NCBI GenBank assembly: GCA_035515475.1
Contig: DATJBF010000010.1
Span: 1 to 48,937 of the forward strand
Reading direction: 5' to 3'
DNA: 48,937 nt
Source of the DNA: DATJBF01 sp035515475
Lineage (GTDB): Bacteria; Verrucomicrobiota; Verrucomicrobiia; Palsa-1439
Part shown: piece by piece, positions 32,364-41,700 of the stretch
Layout: every line of letters starts with the position of its first letter
Numbering within the stretch: the first letter of the stretch is position 1
Program-made: the position numbers and the translations under genes
Notes under the pieces: model-generated
The model's database searches: none
The model's input: the letters and a program-made list of their open reading frames with translations, nothing else
What the model was told of the DNA's origin: nothing

Positions 32364-33680
32364 CTAGATAAACTCATTGATGACGTTCTCCAGCATCTCC
32401 TGCCGACCGCTCGCGCTCGGGTCGGCTTCGCCCTTCTTGAGCATGTAGGCTGCGAGTTCTTTGAAGCCGATGGTGCCTTTTTCGATTTCGCGTCCGATAC
32501 CTTTGTTCCAGGAGGCGTAACGTTCGCGGACGAAATCAGCCAGGCGACCGTCCCTGCGGATGGCCGAGGCGATTTTCAGTCCATGCGCAAACGCGTCCAT
32601 GCCGCCGATGTGCGCGTGAAACAAATCCACCGGCTCGAAGCTTTCCCGGCGCACCTTGGCGTCGAAGTTTAGCCCGCCCGACTTGAACCCTCCCATGCCG
32701 AGCACGACGAGCATGATTTGGGTGGTCAAATAGATGTCGGTCGGAAATTGGTCGGTGTCCCAACCGAGCAATTCGTCGCCGCGGTTGGCGTCGATCGAGC
32801 CGAGCTTGCCGGCGGTGGCGGCGACGGTGAGTTCGTGCAACATCGTGTGCCCGGCCAGCGTGGCGTGGTTGGTTTCGATGTTCAGTTGGAAATCGTCGAG
32901 CAAATCGAATTTCTGTAGGAAATTCAGGCAGGCGGCGGCGTCGGAATCGTACTGGTGTTTCGTGGGTTCCTTCGGCTTGGGCTCGATGTAGAACTGGCCG
33001 TTGAATCCGATGGCTTTCTTGTGGTCCACGGCCATGCGCAGGAATTTTGCCAGGTGTTCCTGTTCGCGTCTGAGGTCGGTGTTGAGCATCGTCGAATAGC
33101 CTTCGCGCCCGCCCCAGAAGACGTAGCCGGCTCCGCCGAGTTCGTGCGTGACTTCGAGCGCTTTCTTCACCTGCGCCGCGGCGAACGCAAACACGTCGGC
33201 ATTACAACTCGTGGCCGCGCCGTGCATGTAGCGGGGATGAGAAAACAGGTTGGCGGTGCCCCAGAGCAGCTTGACGCCGGTGCGCTGCTGTTCGTCTTTC
33301 AAAACCTTCACAATCACATCGAGATTCTTGTTTGTTTCCCGCAGGTTATTGCCTTCGGGAGCGACGTCGCGATCGTGAAAGCAGTAGAACGGCACGCCGA
33401 GTTTTTCGATGAACTCGAACGCAGCCCGCACCCGGCGCCGGGCGTTCTCGACGGAGATCGAGCCGTCGTCCCAGGGGCGGACGGCGGTGCCGACGCCGAA
33501 CGGATCACTGAGCGGATTGCGAAACGTGTGCCAATAACACACGGCAAACCGCAGATGATCGCGCATGGATTTGCCGTCGACCAGTTCGACCGCGTTGTAG
33601 CGCTTGAAGGCCAACGGGTTTTTCGACCGTCGTCCTTCATACTCGATCTTCGAAATCCCGGGAAACGCTGCTTGGTTCAT
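32364..33680 (-). CDS. xylA: Xylose isomerase (class II)
   Basis: A 438-residue enzyme of the long class II type. Catalytic His is in FYCFHDRDVAPEG, the first signature is GAGYVFWGGREGYSTML, metal site segments are FYIEPKPKEPTKHQYD, QLNIETNHATLAGHTMLHEL and GSIDANRGDELLGWDTDQFP. It converts D-xylose to D-xylulose in the cytoplasm using Mg/Mn. The ATG comes one base after the xylB stop (GAGATGTGACATG), with GGAG inside the end of xylB as ribosome binding site, so the two are tightly coupled. The order xylB then xylA then transporter is on the same strand. All key residues are present. Confidence 0.97.
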   Translation of the reverse strand: MNQAAFPGISKIEYEGRRSKNPLAFKRYNAVELVDGKSMRDHLRFAVCYWHTFRNPLSDPFGVGTAVRPWDDGSISVENARRRVRAAFEFIEKLGVPFYCFHDRDVAPEGNNLRETNKNLDVIVKVLKDEQQRTGVKLLWGTANLFSHPRYMHGAATSCNADVFAFAAAQVKKALEVTHELGGAGYVFWGGREGYSTMLNTDLRREQEHLAKFLRMAVDHKKAIGFNGQFYIEPKPKEPTKHQYDSDAAACLNFLQKFDLLDDFQLNIETNHATLAGHTMLHELTVAATAGKLGSIDANRGDELLGWDTDQFPTDIYLTTQIMLVVLGMGGFKSGGLNFDAKVRRESFEPVDLFHAHIGGMDAFAHGLKIASAIRRDGRLADFVRERYASWNKGIGREIEKGTIGFKELAAYMLKKGEADPSASGRQEMLENVINEFI

Positions 33681-33681
33681 G

Positions 33682-35238
33682 TCACATCTCCAAATGTTTG
33701 TTCACGACGGGCGCGAGCGACGCGAATTGACTGGCCAACGCCGGATAAAGTTCCCGATACCGCGTGTAGTAATCCGCGTAGACCTTGGCGGCCGGGCCCG
33801 GCTTGACCGTGCCGGTGAGCCGGATTGAGTTGCGACACGCATCGGCGACGCTGCGATGGACGCCGACGCCGACCGCGGCGAGCAGAGCCGCGCCGTAGGC
33901 CGCGCCCTCGGTGACGTTGACGGTCCCAATCGGCATGTCGAACACGTCGGCCAAAATCTGTCGCCAGAGGCGGCTCCGGGTGCCGCCGCCCGAGGCACGT
34001 GCCTGCTTCAGGGGCAACCCCAGCCGGCGCATGAGTTCCAGCGAATCGCGCAGGCCATAAGTGACGCCCTCGATCACCGAACGCGTCATGTCCGTCTTGC
34101 CGTGGCGAAGAGTCAGGCCGAAGAACACGCCTCGGGCGTTCGGATCGGGATGCGGCGTGCGTTCGCCGGCGAGGTACGGGAGAAAAATCAAGCCTTCGCA
34201 ACCGGCGGCGACACGGGACGCCGAACGCAGCATCACGTCGTAGACATTCCGTCCCGCATGTTTTGCCTCGGCCATCTCGGCGACGCACAACGCGTCGCGA
34301 TACCACCGGAGGCTCCCACCGGCCGACAGCATGACGCCCATCAAATGCCATTGACCGGGCACGGCGTGGCAGAACGCGTGCAACCGGCCTTGGGGTTCGA
34401 CGCGATATTTGTCCGACGCGGCGAAGACCACGCCGGACGTTCCCAGCGTCACGAAAACAGTCCCTTCCGTGATGACGCCGGTGCCGACCGCTTGGGCGGC
34501 CTGGTCGCCGCCGCCGCCCACGACGGGCGTATCGTCGAGCAAACCAGTTTGCCTGGCCGCATTGGTGCTGACCGCTGCGCTGGCCACGGGAGATTCGGTA
34601 ACATCTGGCAGCCACGCGCGGGGCACGCGGAGCGCCTGCAGCATGTCGTCGGACCACCGTCGGTTGCCGACCGCGAACAAGGAAGTCCCCGACGCATCGG
34701 AAACTTCGCTGAAGAACTCACCTGTGAGTCGGTACCGGATGTAATCCTTTGGCAACAGGACCTTGGCCACGCGGCGGTAGGCGGACGGCTCGTGTTCGCG
34801 CACCCAGACGAGTTTCGGCGCGGTAAACCCCGGCAGGACCGGGTTACCGGTGAGGCCAATCACTCTTCTGGATCCGATGGCGTTTGTGATGGCGGCGCAT
34901 TGCGCCGCGGATCGCTGATCGTTCCAAAGGATGCAGGGGCGGATGACCGCGCCGTGTCGATCCAGCAACACCAGACCGTGCATTTGCCCGGTGAGACCGA
35001 TGCCGGCGACCTGCCCGGCGCGCGCGTGGCTTTGGCGCAGCACGCGTTTGATGCTGGTGACGGTGGCACGCCACCACGCTTCGGGGTCTTGTTCGGCCCA
35101 GAGAGGGCGTGGTGTGCGCAGTGGGTATTCGGTGGTGACGCTGGCTTTGGCCGTGCCCTGGGGATCGATCAACAGCGCTTTGCTGCCGGTGGTTCCGACA
35201 TCGATCCCCAAAAGATAAGTTCTCATCGGGTCGGCCAA
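33682..35238 (-). CDS. xylB: Xylulokinase (FGGY family)
   Basis: A 518-residue sugar kinase. Phosphate-binding LLGIDVGTTGSKALLIDPQG at the N-terminus, WAEQDPEAWW, IGLTGQMHGLVLLD and ILWNDQRS in domain I, and GGGGDQAAQAVGTG plus SGGGTRSRLWRQILADVF in domain II are the FGGY signatures; GQMHG and the neighbouring xylA make xylulose the substrate. It phosphorylates D-xylulose to xylulose 5-phosphate. It directly precedes xylA with one base between stop and start. Upstream, 258 nt holding two palindromic elements separate it from the transaldolase gene. The ATG at 35236-35238 is followed shortly by another in-frame ATG (MRTYLLGIDVG); either may be used. Confidence 0.96.
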   Translation of the reverse strand: MADPMRTYLLGIDVGTTGSKALLIDPQGTAKASVTTEYPLRTPRPLWAEQDPEAWWRATVTSIKRVLRQSHARAGQVAGIGLTGQMHGLVLLDRHGAVIRPCILWNDQRSAAQCAAITNAIGSRRVIGLTGNPVLPGFTAPKLVWVREHEPSAYRRVAKVLLPKDYIRYRLTGEFFSEVSDASGTSLFAVGNRRWSDDMLQALRVPRAWLPDVTESPVASAAVSTNAARQTGLLDDTPVVGGGGDQAAQAVGTGVITEGTVFVTLGTSGVVFAASDKYRVEPQGRLHAFCHAVPGQWHLMGVMLSAGGSLRWYRDALCVAEMAEAKHAGRNVYDVMLRSASRVAAGCEGLIFLPYLAGERTPHPDPNARGVFFGLTLRHGKTDMTRSVIEGVTYGLRDSLELMRRLGLPLKQARASGGGTRSRLWRQILADVFDMPIGTVNVTEGAAYGAALLAAVGVGVHRSVADACRNSIRLTGTVKPGPAAKVYADYYTRYRELYPALASQFASLAPVVNKHLEM

Positions 35239-35297
35239 GATTCAGGAAGAGTATTACCCGAGACGGGCATCTTTGGCGAGACTCGAGCCTTGCCGCC

Positions 35298-35319
35298 CCA
35301 CGCCGACAGAGCGGCGTGG
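35298..35319. repeat. Perfect 8-bp hairpin upstream of xylB
   Basis: CCACGCCG (35298-35305) pairs with CGGCGTGG (35312-35319), loop ACAGAG, followed by CTACAAGG. Part of the palindrome-rich 35239-35496 gap. Confidence 0.7.
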
Positions 35320-35403
35320 CTACAAGGATCGGTTTGTTAGTCGCTCTTGGCCGGAGGAGACGCTTCGGCTCCAGTTTGTCGCACCAGTCAAATCAAGGGC
35401 GCT

Positions 35404-35477
35404 GGGAGGGCGAAGCTCCTGCTGAGCCACGCCGTTCATGCAGGATTCTGTTGGCTCGCCGGGAGGCTCGCCCTCCC
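35404..35477. repeat. Palindromic element with perfect 10-bp outer stem between transaldolase and xylB
   Basis: Outer arms GGGAGGGCGA (35404-35413) and TCGCCCTCCC (35468-35477) are exact reverse complements; the interior contains further GGCTC/GAGCC pairings. The words GAGGGCGA and GGCTCGCC repeat within it. No gene in this stretch. Confidence 0.7.
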
Positions 35478-35496
35478 GATCAAGGGCGACGGAGCG

Positions 35497-36756
35497 TTAG
35501 CCAGCTTTCAAATGTGAGCGGACACGATCGTCGAGCGCCTTCTGGTCAGTCGCGAACGAGAAGAGTGCGCTGAGGTTCATCAACGCATCCAGCCCGATCT
35601 TGCCCGAGGCCAGCCGATCCTTCCACGTCGCGTAGACGGGGATCTTGCCGTCCTTTGTGGCCGTTTGAACGTCGGCCGCGGACCAACGCGGCAGGAAATC
35701 GCCGAACCCGGCCTTTTCGAAGTGCGCTTGAAGGTCTGCGGGTTTGAGCGTGTCGAAGTTCTGGCGCAGCAAATCATCGACGGCCTTTTGGAACTGTGGG
35801 GACACGGCCCAGAGCGTTCCGGCGTTGAACTGGGCAAATGTAACGCCACTGGCCAGCGGAACATCGGGGTCGTTGGCTACTTGCGATGTGACCTGGGACC
35901 GTGGTTTGGCGCGATACTCGGCGGCGGCTTTGGTGGGCATGGTTTGGACGTCGACGCCCGCGAGATCGCCGACCTGGGCCCCCGAGCGGATGCTGGCGGC
36001 AATCAGTTTCGTCTTCGTCCGTCCCGCCTGACGCAGCTTCAATATTTCGCGCTGGGTGGCCAGGGTGGCTTTTTCGCCGACGTCTTGACCGGTGCCGAGT
36101 TTGTTGTCGGCCACGAACGCGTTCAGCCGTCCGAGGAACACGTTCACGTAGTCGGGTTTGGTGAGCAGGGCCGCGACGTAGTTATGGCGCGCGGAGAAAC
36201 CGAGGGTGAAATTGATTGGGATACCCGCCTGGACCAGCCGGCGGGCGCCGAGGTAGCCGGCGGGCGTGAGCGGCACTTTCACGTAGAACCGTTCGGGGCA
36301 GATCGCAAAGTAGCGCTTGCCGTAGGCCACGGTGCGTTCGACATCGCCGGCCAGGTCCGTATGCAATTCCACGCTGACGAACGCGTCGAATTTCTCCACC
36401 AACCGCAATGCATGGTGAGCGTTAAGGATGAAGGCGATTTCGAGGATCAGATCCTGGTTGCTGATTTTCGGCGCAGCTTCGCGCACGGCGGCGGCCGCTT
36501 TGGACACCAGATCGTCGTAGATCCCTTTTTGGATTTCCTTGTTGAGCAGGGTGTTGTTGGTCGTCAGCGCGTCGAACGCCGAGTTCCACAGTTTGCTGGC
36601 CTCATCGATGTCGCCGGTATCGAGCCACAGCCGCGTGCCCGCGTCGCGCACCTTGCGCCACTCGGGGTCGTCCCGGACGGTCACCGCTGGTTTGCCGAAT
36701 CGATGATGGAACCCATCGCGGACAAATTCATGCACTCTTTTTTCCACAGTCATCAT
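35497..36756 (-). CDS. tal: Transaldolase family protein
   Basis: A 419-residue protein. The Schiff-base region reads RFYVKVPLTPAGYLGARRLV followed by GIPINFTLGFSARHNYVA, and the N-terminal LWLDTGDIDEASKLWNSAFD with ALTTNNTLLNKEI matches transaldolases (T-x-NxxLL). Longer than the 220- or 320-residue classical forms, with a C-terminal extension (~residues 300-419, TFAQFNAGTLWAVSPQFQKA...). It exchanges dihydroxyacetone units between sugar phosphates in the non-oxidative pentose phosphate pathway, fitting as the outlet of the xylose route. First gene on the minus strand of the xylose cluster; upstream promoter must lie in 36757-36884. Confidence 0.88.
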   Translation of the reverse strand: MMTVEKRVHEFVRDGFHHRFGKPAVTVRDDPEWRKVRDAGTRLWLDTGDIDEASKLWNSAFDALTTNNTLLNKEIQKGIYDDLVSKAAAAVREAAPKISNQDLILEIAFILNAHHALRLVEKFDAFVSVELHTDLAGDVERTVAYGKRYFAICPERFYVKVPLTPAGYLGARRLVQAGIPINFTLGFSARHNYVAALLTKPDYVNVFLGRLNAFVADNKLGTGQDVGEKATLATQREILKLRQAGRTKTKLIAASIRSGAQVGDLAGVDVQTMPTKAAAEYRAKPRSQVTSQVANDPDVPLASGVTFAQFNAGTLWAVSPQFQKAVDDLLRQNFDTLKPADLQAHFEKAGFGDFLPRWSAADVQTATKDGKIPVYATWKDRLASGKIGLDALMNLSALFSFATDQKALDDRVRSHLKAG

Positions 36757-36884
36757 AGCTTGGCGCCTCCGAATAATCTGGGTGCGGGAAAGTTTCCCGC
36801 CAATAATCGCAACCCTTTATATGTCGTCGGAAGGCGGCCCGCCGTCAAGCCGCAACCGTATTTCCGTGTCGAGCGGTCCTGGCT

Positions 36885-38744
36885 TCAGTAGCTGAGCAAC
36901 ACGGCGACATGTCCGCGTGAGTCTTCTGAGGAGACCGACTTCTCTTCGCTGGGAAGCAACTGCCAGCCATAATCGAGGCGCACGGACAGGTACCGGGTGA
37001 TCACGTAGCGGAGCCCGACGCCCGCGGACGCCAGCTCGACGTTCCGGTCTTCGCCGAGTTGGGCCTTGGTGGTGTGGGTCGTCCCATAGTCGCAGAAGCT
37101 GAGAAGCTGCAACTGGTCCGGGTAACTCGGTCTGGCGCCCGGTCTCCCGGCGGATTTCAGTTGCGTTGTCCAATGCAGGGGGGCGAACCGAAGAACGCTG
37201 AATGGCGGCGTCCGAAACTCGTTGGAGATGATCCAGCCCTCGTCGCCGCTGGCGGTGCGTTCGTCGTAGCCACGAACGGTGTCGTAACCTCCGATCCCCA
37301 GTTCCTCGCTGGGCAACAATCGATTGCTGACGAATTGGCCCGTGATTTTGAGGATCCAGGAAAAGTCGCGGGCCAATCGGGTGTCCCGCTCCAGATTTAG
37401 CCGGACGTACTCGTAGGAGGCGCGCGCGCCGGACCGCAGTGAGCCAAAAGAGGTATCGGTATTATTGCGGGTCAGGCCGCCGGGGCTGATAAAGCCCTCG
37501 AGGCCAAAGGAAGTTTGCCCGCCGGTGTCGGAAAGCAAGCCGTTGTACCCAAGCTCGAACTGGTCGATGGCCGGTTCTGTCCGGATCACGGCGGAGCCGC
37601 CGAACAGCAGGTTGTTGTTGCTGACCTTGTGATCGTAACCCAGGGTCACGTCGTGGCGATACTTGCCGAGGGAGGGCAGAGGGACGTCGTAGCGAAAGCT
37701 TATCTGGTAATCGAACCCGTGCTGGTTGAAGCTTGATGACAGCGACTGGAGGTTGGCCCGGGCGTCCACATACGATCCGAACACCGTCAGGCTGTGCCGC
37801 CAGGGCAGCGGAACCAGATAGCTGCCCGAGTGCGCCTGGACGAACTCGAAGTCCGTGTCGGTCATGTACTGGTAATTCAACTGGTGGCCGAGGCCGAAGG
37901 CGTTCCCCCAATTGAAACCGCCCAAGACGCGCTCTTCTCCGGTCAATTTGGTTCCGCTGTCTTCGTACCCGGTATAAAGGCGGAGGGGAAATCGTTCCTG
38001 CGGCAGGAGCACGACATCGGATTGTCCCAGCTGGGCTCCCTGCTTGAATTCGGCATCGACCTGGAGAAACGGGTTGCGGTTGATCCAATTCAGGTCGGAC
38101 AACAATCGTTGAGAGTCCACAGAGTCGCCGGAATGCAGGTGCACTTGACCGATGATCAGTTTGTCCTTGAACCACTTGTGACCGACCGGCTGTACGGTAA
38201 GCGTGCCGACTTTGCCCTCGAGAAACCAAAGCTGAATCACGTCATTCTGAACGGTCTGCTCCGGCAGTATGACGTCGACCAGTGGCCGATTGCGGGAACG
38301 GCAGTACAAAATGATGTCGCGTTGCAGCTTCTTGAGGGTGCCAACGGTCAATTCCCTGTCGAGATACGGCACGACGACGTCCTCGAAGTCGGCGGTGTTC
38401 AGAAGCGGAATGTTCCTGACATCCAGGCCGCGCATCGGGGCCACTCCGGATGTTTCAATTTCGTCCCTGGTCTTGACGATGATGATGCCTCTCAGCCTGG
38501 GGCTAATCACGGTGCTATCTTCCGCCGTGACCGGTTGTTCCTCCAGCAGTCGATTCAACAGCTCGCTGGGGTGGGTCCTGAACGAGGGCGGTTTCGGTGT
38601 CGTCTCCGGCGGTTGGTTGGGCTCAGACTGTTGGGCGTAAGTAGTGCCCGACAAGGCCAGGGCAAAGACCAGCGCGCGGCACACTGATTTTCGGGTGACG
38701 GCAAGTGGGGGCTGTGGATGCGAGGTCATAAGGGGGACTGTCAT
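36885..38744 (-). CDS. Two-partner secretion outer-membrane transporter (TpsB, ShlB/FhaC/HecB family)
   Basis: About 619 residues from the ATG at 38744, whose first bases overlap the tpsA stop (ATGA); the longer open frame upstream lies inside tpsA. A signal peptide (SVCRALVFALALSGTTYAQQ) is followed by a Pro-rich linker, a POTRA-type region (~residues 80-260, with LTVGTLKKLQRDIILYCRSR and PEQTVQNDVIQLWFLEGKVG), and a C-terminal ~350-residue beta-barrel containing repeated amphipathic strands, LGIGGYDTVRGYDERTASGD (the conserved VRGY motif) and a final strand ending VAVLLSY with C-terminal aromatic Tyr. It would export the adjacent TpsA. A typical FhaC N-terminal plug helix is not obvious. 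Confidence 0.92.
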   Translation of the reverse strand: MTVPLMTSHPQPPLAVTRKSVCRALVFALALSGTTYAQQSEPNQPPETTPKPPSFRTHPSELLNRLLEEQPVTAEDSTVISPRLRGIIIVKTRDEIETSGVAPMRGLDVRNIPLLNTADFEDVVVPYLDRELTVGTLKKLQRDIILYCRSRNRPLVDVILPEQTVQNDVIQLWFLEGKVGTLTVQPVGHKWFKDKLIIGQVHLHSGDSVDSQRLLSDLNWINRNPFLQVDAEFKQGAQLGQSDVVLLPQERFPLRLYTGYEDSGTKLTGEERVLGGFNWGNAFGLGHQLNYQYMTDTDFEFVQAHSGSYLVPLPWRHSLTVFGSYVDARANLQSLSSSFNQHGFDYQISFRYDVPLPSLGKYRHDVTLGYDHKVSNNNLLFGGSAVIRTEPAIDQFELGYNGLLSDTGGQTSFGLEGFISPGGLTRNNTDTSFGSLRSGARASYEYVRLNLERDTRLARDFSWILKITGQFVSNRLLPSEELGIGGYDTVRGYDERTASGDEGWIISNEFRTPPFSVLRFAPLHWTTQLKSAGRPGARPSYPDQLQLLSFCDYGTTHTTKAQLGEDRNVELASAGVGLRYVITRYLSVRLDYGWQLLPSEEKSVSSEDSRGHVAVLLSY

Positions 38745-41700
38745 TGGGGCATTGCCGGGGATGCGGCCACGCCGAAAACGGGCCATGCTTCGCTCATCGA
38801 CGGTGATCGGTCCTCGACCTTGCCGGCCCATCCGCTCGGCTCCCCTGTCTCTTCGTCCGTGGACCACGGCACGGTGACGCCCAGGGTCGGAACGCACCCC
38901 GGCCCGCACTGACTGGAGATCAATTTGCGGTCGACGTTCGGATTGGTGGAGAGGTGGGCGGTCGAGAGCGTCAACGCTGGCATCGGATGATACGTCAAGG
39001 AGGCCAGTTGTTCCATCCACGAGTCTGAACCGAACCCATTGACGATGAACTTGACCGAGCTTGCGGGGTTGATTCCGGTCACGCCGTCGACCGTGGCGAC
39101 CAGGTTCGGCGCGCCGGTGTTGTTAACCACCAGCACGCGTTGTTTGGCAGAGCCCCCGGTAAACTGTACGGCAAGAAAATGGATGTCATTGCCGGAGGAA
39201 CCGCTCGGAGCCAGAAGAACGGGGCCGGCCGTGCGAATGGCCAATTGGGGCACCGCGATTTTCGAGCCGGAGTTTTCGACGACCGAGCCTGCGTTCTCGA
39301 GGGACAACACAGTCACGTTCGGTCGAACCGGGCCGCGCACCGTGATATCGCCAGCAGTTGCGTTTCCGATTTGCAGCACATCCGCCGTGATGAACGAGAG
39401 ATCCGCCGTGGTCAGGTCCAACGTTCCTGAGACGCCCGACCCGCCCAGAACGATACTCGATCCATCCGTCAGAGGTTCGAGGGTCAATCGACCCGTTCCG
39501 GTCATCGTGTCGCCGATGTTCATGGAATCGGCGCGAATCACTCGTGGCCCCGTAAAGATGCTGGGTGACTGAATCGAGAAAACGGACGTCGAGATGTCAG
39601 CGTTCAGCACCGTGGTATTGGCGCTTTCGATGTCGAGTTGCGTCAACGGGGTGCTGCCGCCGACGGCGCCGCTCAGCGTGAGTGTTCCGGCGCGGGCGGC
39701 GAGCGCCAGCTGATGCGCCCCGTCCAACGTCGACCCAAAGGTGATGCCGCCGCTGGAGCTGATGAGCAGGGCATCGTTGCCGAGCGTGACTGCTCCGTCG
39801 TACATCTGGGCTCCCGTGGTGGTGATGGCCTGAGCGTTCATCGCCGTGGTGCCCGTGACGTGGATCGAGTTCAGCGCCGTTCCGTTGCCGACCGCGCCCC
39901 CGAGCACTGCGTCGCCGTTGATGGTGAGTCCCTGCGATCCGTCCACGGTGCTCTTGAAGGTCACGGATGAACCGTTCAACACGGTGTCGTTACCCAGCGT
40001 CACGGAGCTGTTGTAGGTCTGCGTCCCGGTCGTGGTGATTGTTCCGCCGTTAAGGGCAATGGAACTGCCGGACGCACTCAGCGACGCCAGATTCAGCGTG
40101 TCGTTGATGGTGAGGGTACCCGATGCGGACAACGTCAGCACGCTCCCGCCGACTTTGCTCCCCGTGTCCAGCGTCACCGCGCCGTGATCGGACTGAATCG
40201 TGTAGGTTGCCGGCACCGTCCCGCCAAACTGCGAGAGATCGGGAAGGTCGGCGTCGGCGATCGCTGCATCCTGCTGAAACGTAAAGGAGTCGGGAGCCGC
40301 CGTCCCTGCCGTGTTCTGAAACATGGGTGTATTGCCATGCAGATCCACCGTGGCCGAGCCGGTCCCGTTGCCGGCCTGGTAGGATTGGCTGTCGGCGTTG
40401 ATTTGGACGCCGGCGCCGAACGTTGTGTTCCCCAGACCCGACACACCCGAATGCGAATCCAGCGACGCCAGCGTCAGCGAAGCGTTCAAGGTGATCGTTC
40501 CCGCAGCGGACAACGTCAGGGCACTGCCGGCGACATTGGCGCCCGCGTTGAGCGTCACCGCGCCGTTGTCGGATTGGATCGTGTAGGTTGCGGGCGCCGT
40601 CCCGCCGAACTGCGAGAGGACGGGGAGGTTGGCGTCGGTAATCGCCTCGTCCTGCCGGAACGTGAAGGAGTCGGGCGCCGCTGCGCCTGCCGTATTCTGA
40701 AACGTCGGCGTATTGCCCAGCAGGTCCACCGTGGCCGAGCCGGTTCCATCGCCGGCCTGGTAGGATTGGCTGTCGGCATTGATCTGGACGCCGGCGCCGA
40801 ACGTTGTGTTGCCCAGACCCGACTCACCCGAATGCGAAGTCAGTGACGCCAGCGTCAGGGACGCGTTGAAGGTGATTGCTCCGGTCGCTGACAGGATGAG
40901 CCCGCTGCCGGCGACGTTGGCGCCCGCGTTGAGCGTGAGCGACCCGTTGTCGGTTTCGAGCGTGTAGGTTGTCGGCGCGGTTCCGCCAAACTGCACCAGG
41001 TCGGGGAGATTGGCGTCGGTCATTGCCGCATCCTGCCGATAGGTGAACGCATCGGGTTCTGCCGTACCGGCGGTGTTCCGAAACGCCGGTGTGTTGTCAG
41101 ATAGATCCACCGTGGCCGAGCCGGTCCCGTTGCCGGCCTGGTAGGATTGGCTGTCAGCGTTGATCTGGACGCCGGCGCCAAACGTCGTGTCGCCGGAACC
41201 GGTGGTTCCGGAATGGGAGCTGACGGAGCTGGCCGTGATGCTGTTGTTGAAAGTGATTGCGGCCTGCGACGCCAGGGTGATGGTGCTGGCCGACCCGTCA
41301 GAGGTGCCGGTTCCCCCCTGGGTGGCGATGAGGCCGTTGACCGCGATGCCGCCGTTGCCGCTGAGACTGACGTTCCCAGCGTCGCCGCCTACGTCGTTGA
41401 TGCTGTTCCCGCCCGTGGAGGTGATGGCCCCGACATTCAGGATCCCGTTGGCGCTGAGAGTCATATTCCCGGCTCGGCCTCCCGCGGCATCGGTGCTGTT
41501 TCCACCTTGGGACAGCAAGGAGCCAACCGTTAACGTGCTCAACGTCCCGCCACTGGCGCTCAGGCTGATGCTTCCACCGGCGCCGCCGGCGCCACTGGTG
41601 CCGTTCCCGCCGCTGGATGTAACGGAGTTAACGGTCAGATTGCCGGTGGCAGTCATGGTAATAGCGCCTCCATCCCCGCCGGCCCCGGCATCGTTGTCCG

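Noticed and set aside
38745..39020. N-terminal extension of the TpsB gene to 39020
   Set aside because: It lies in a different frame inside the 3' end of tpsA; the ATGA-coupled ATG followed by a signal peptide is the natural start.
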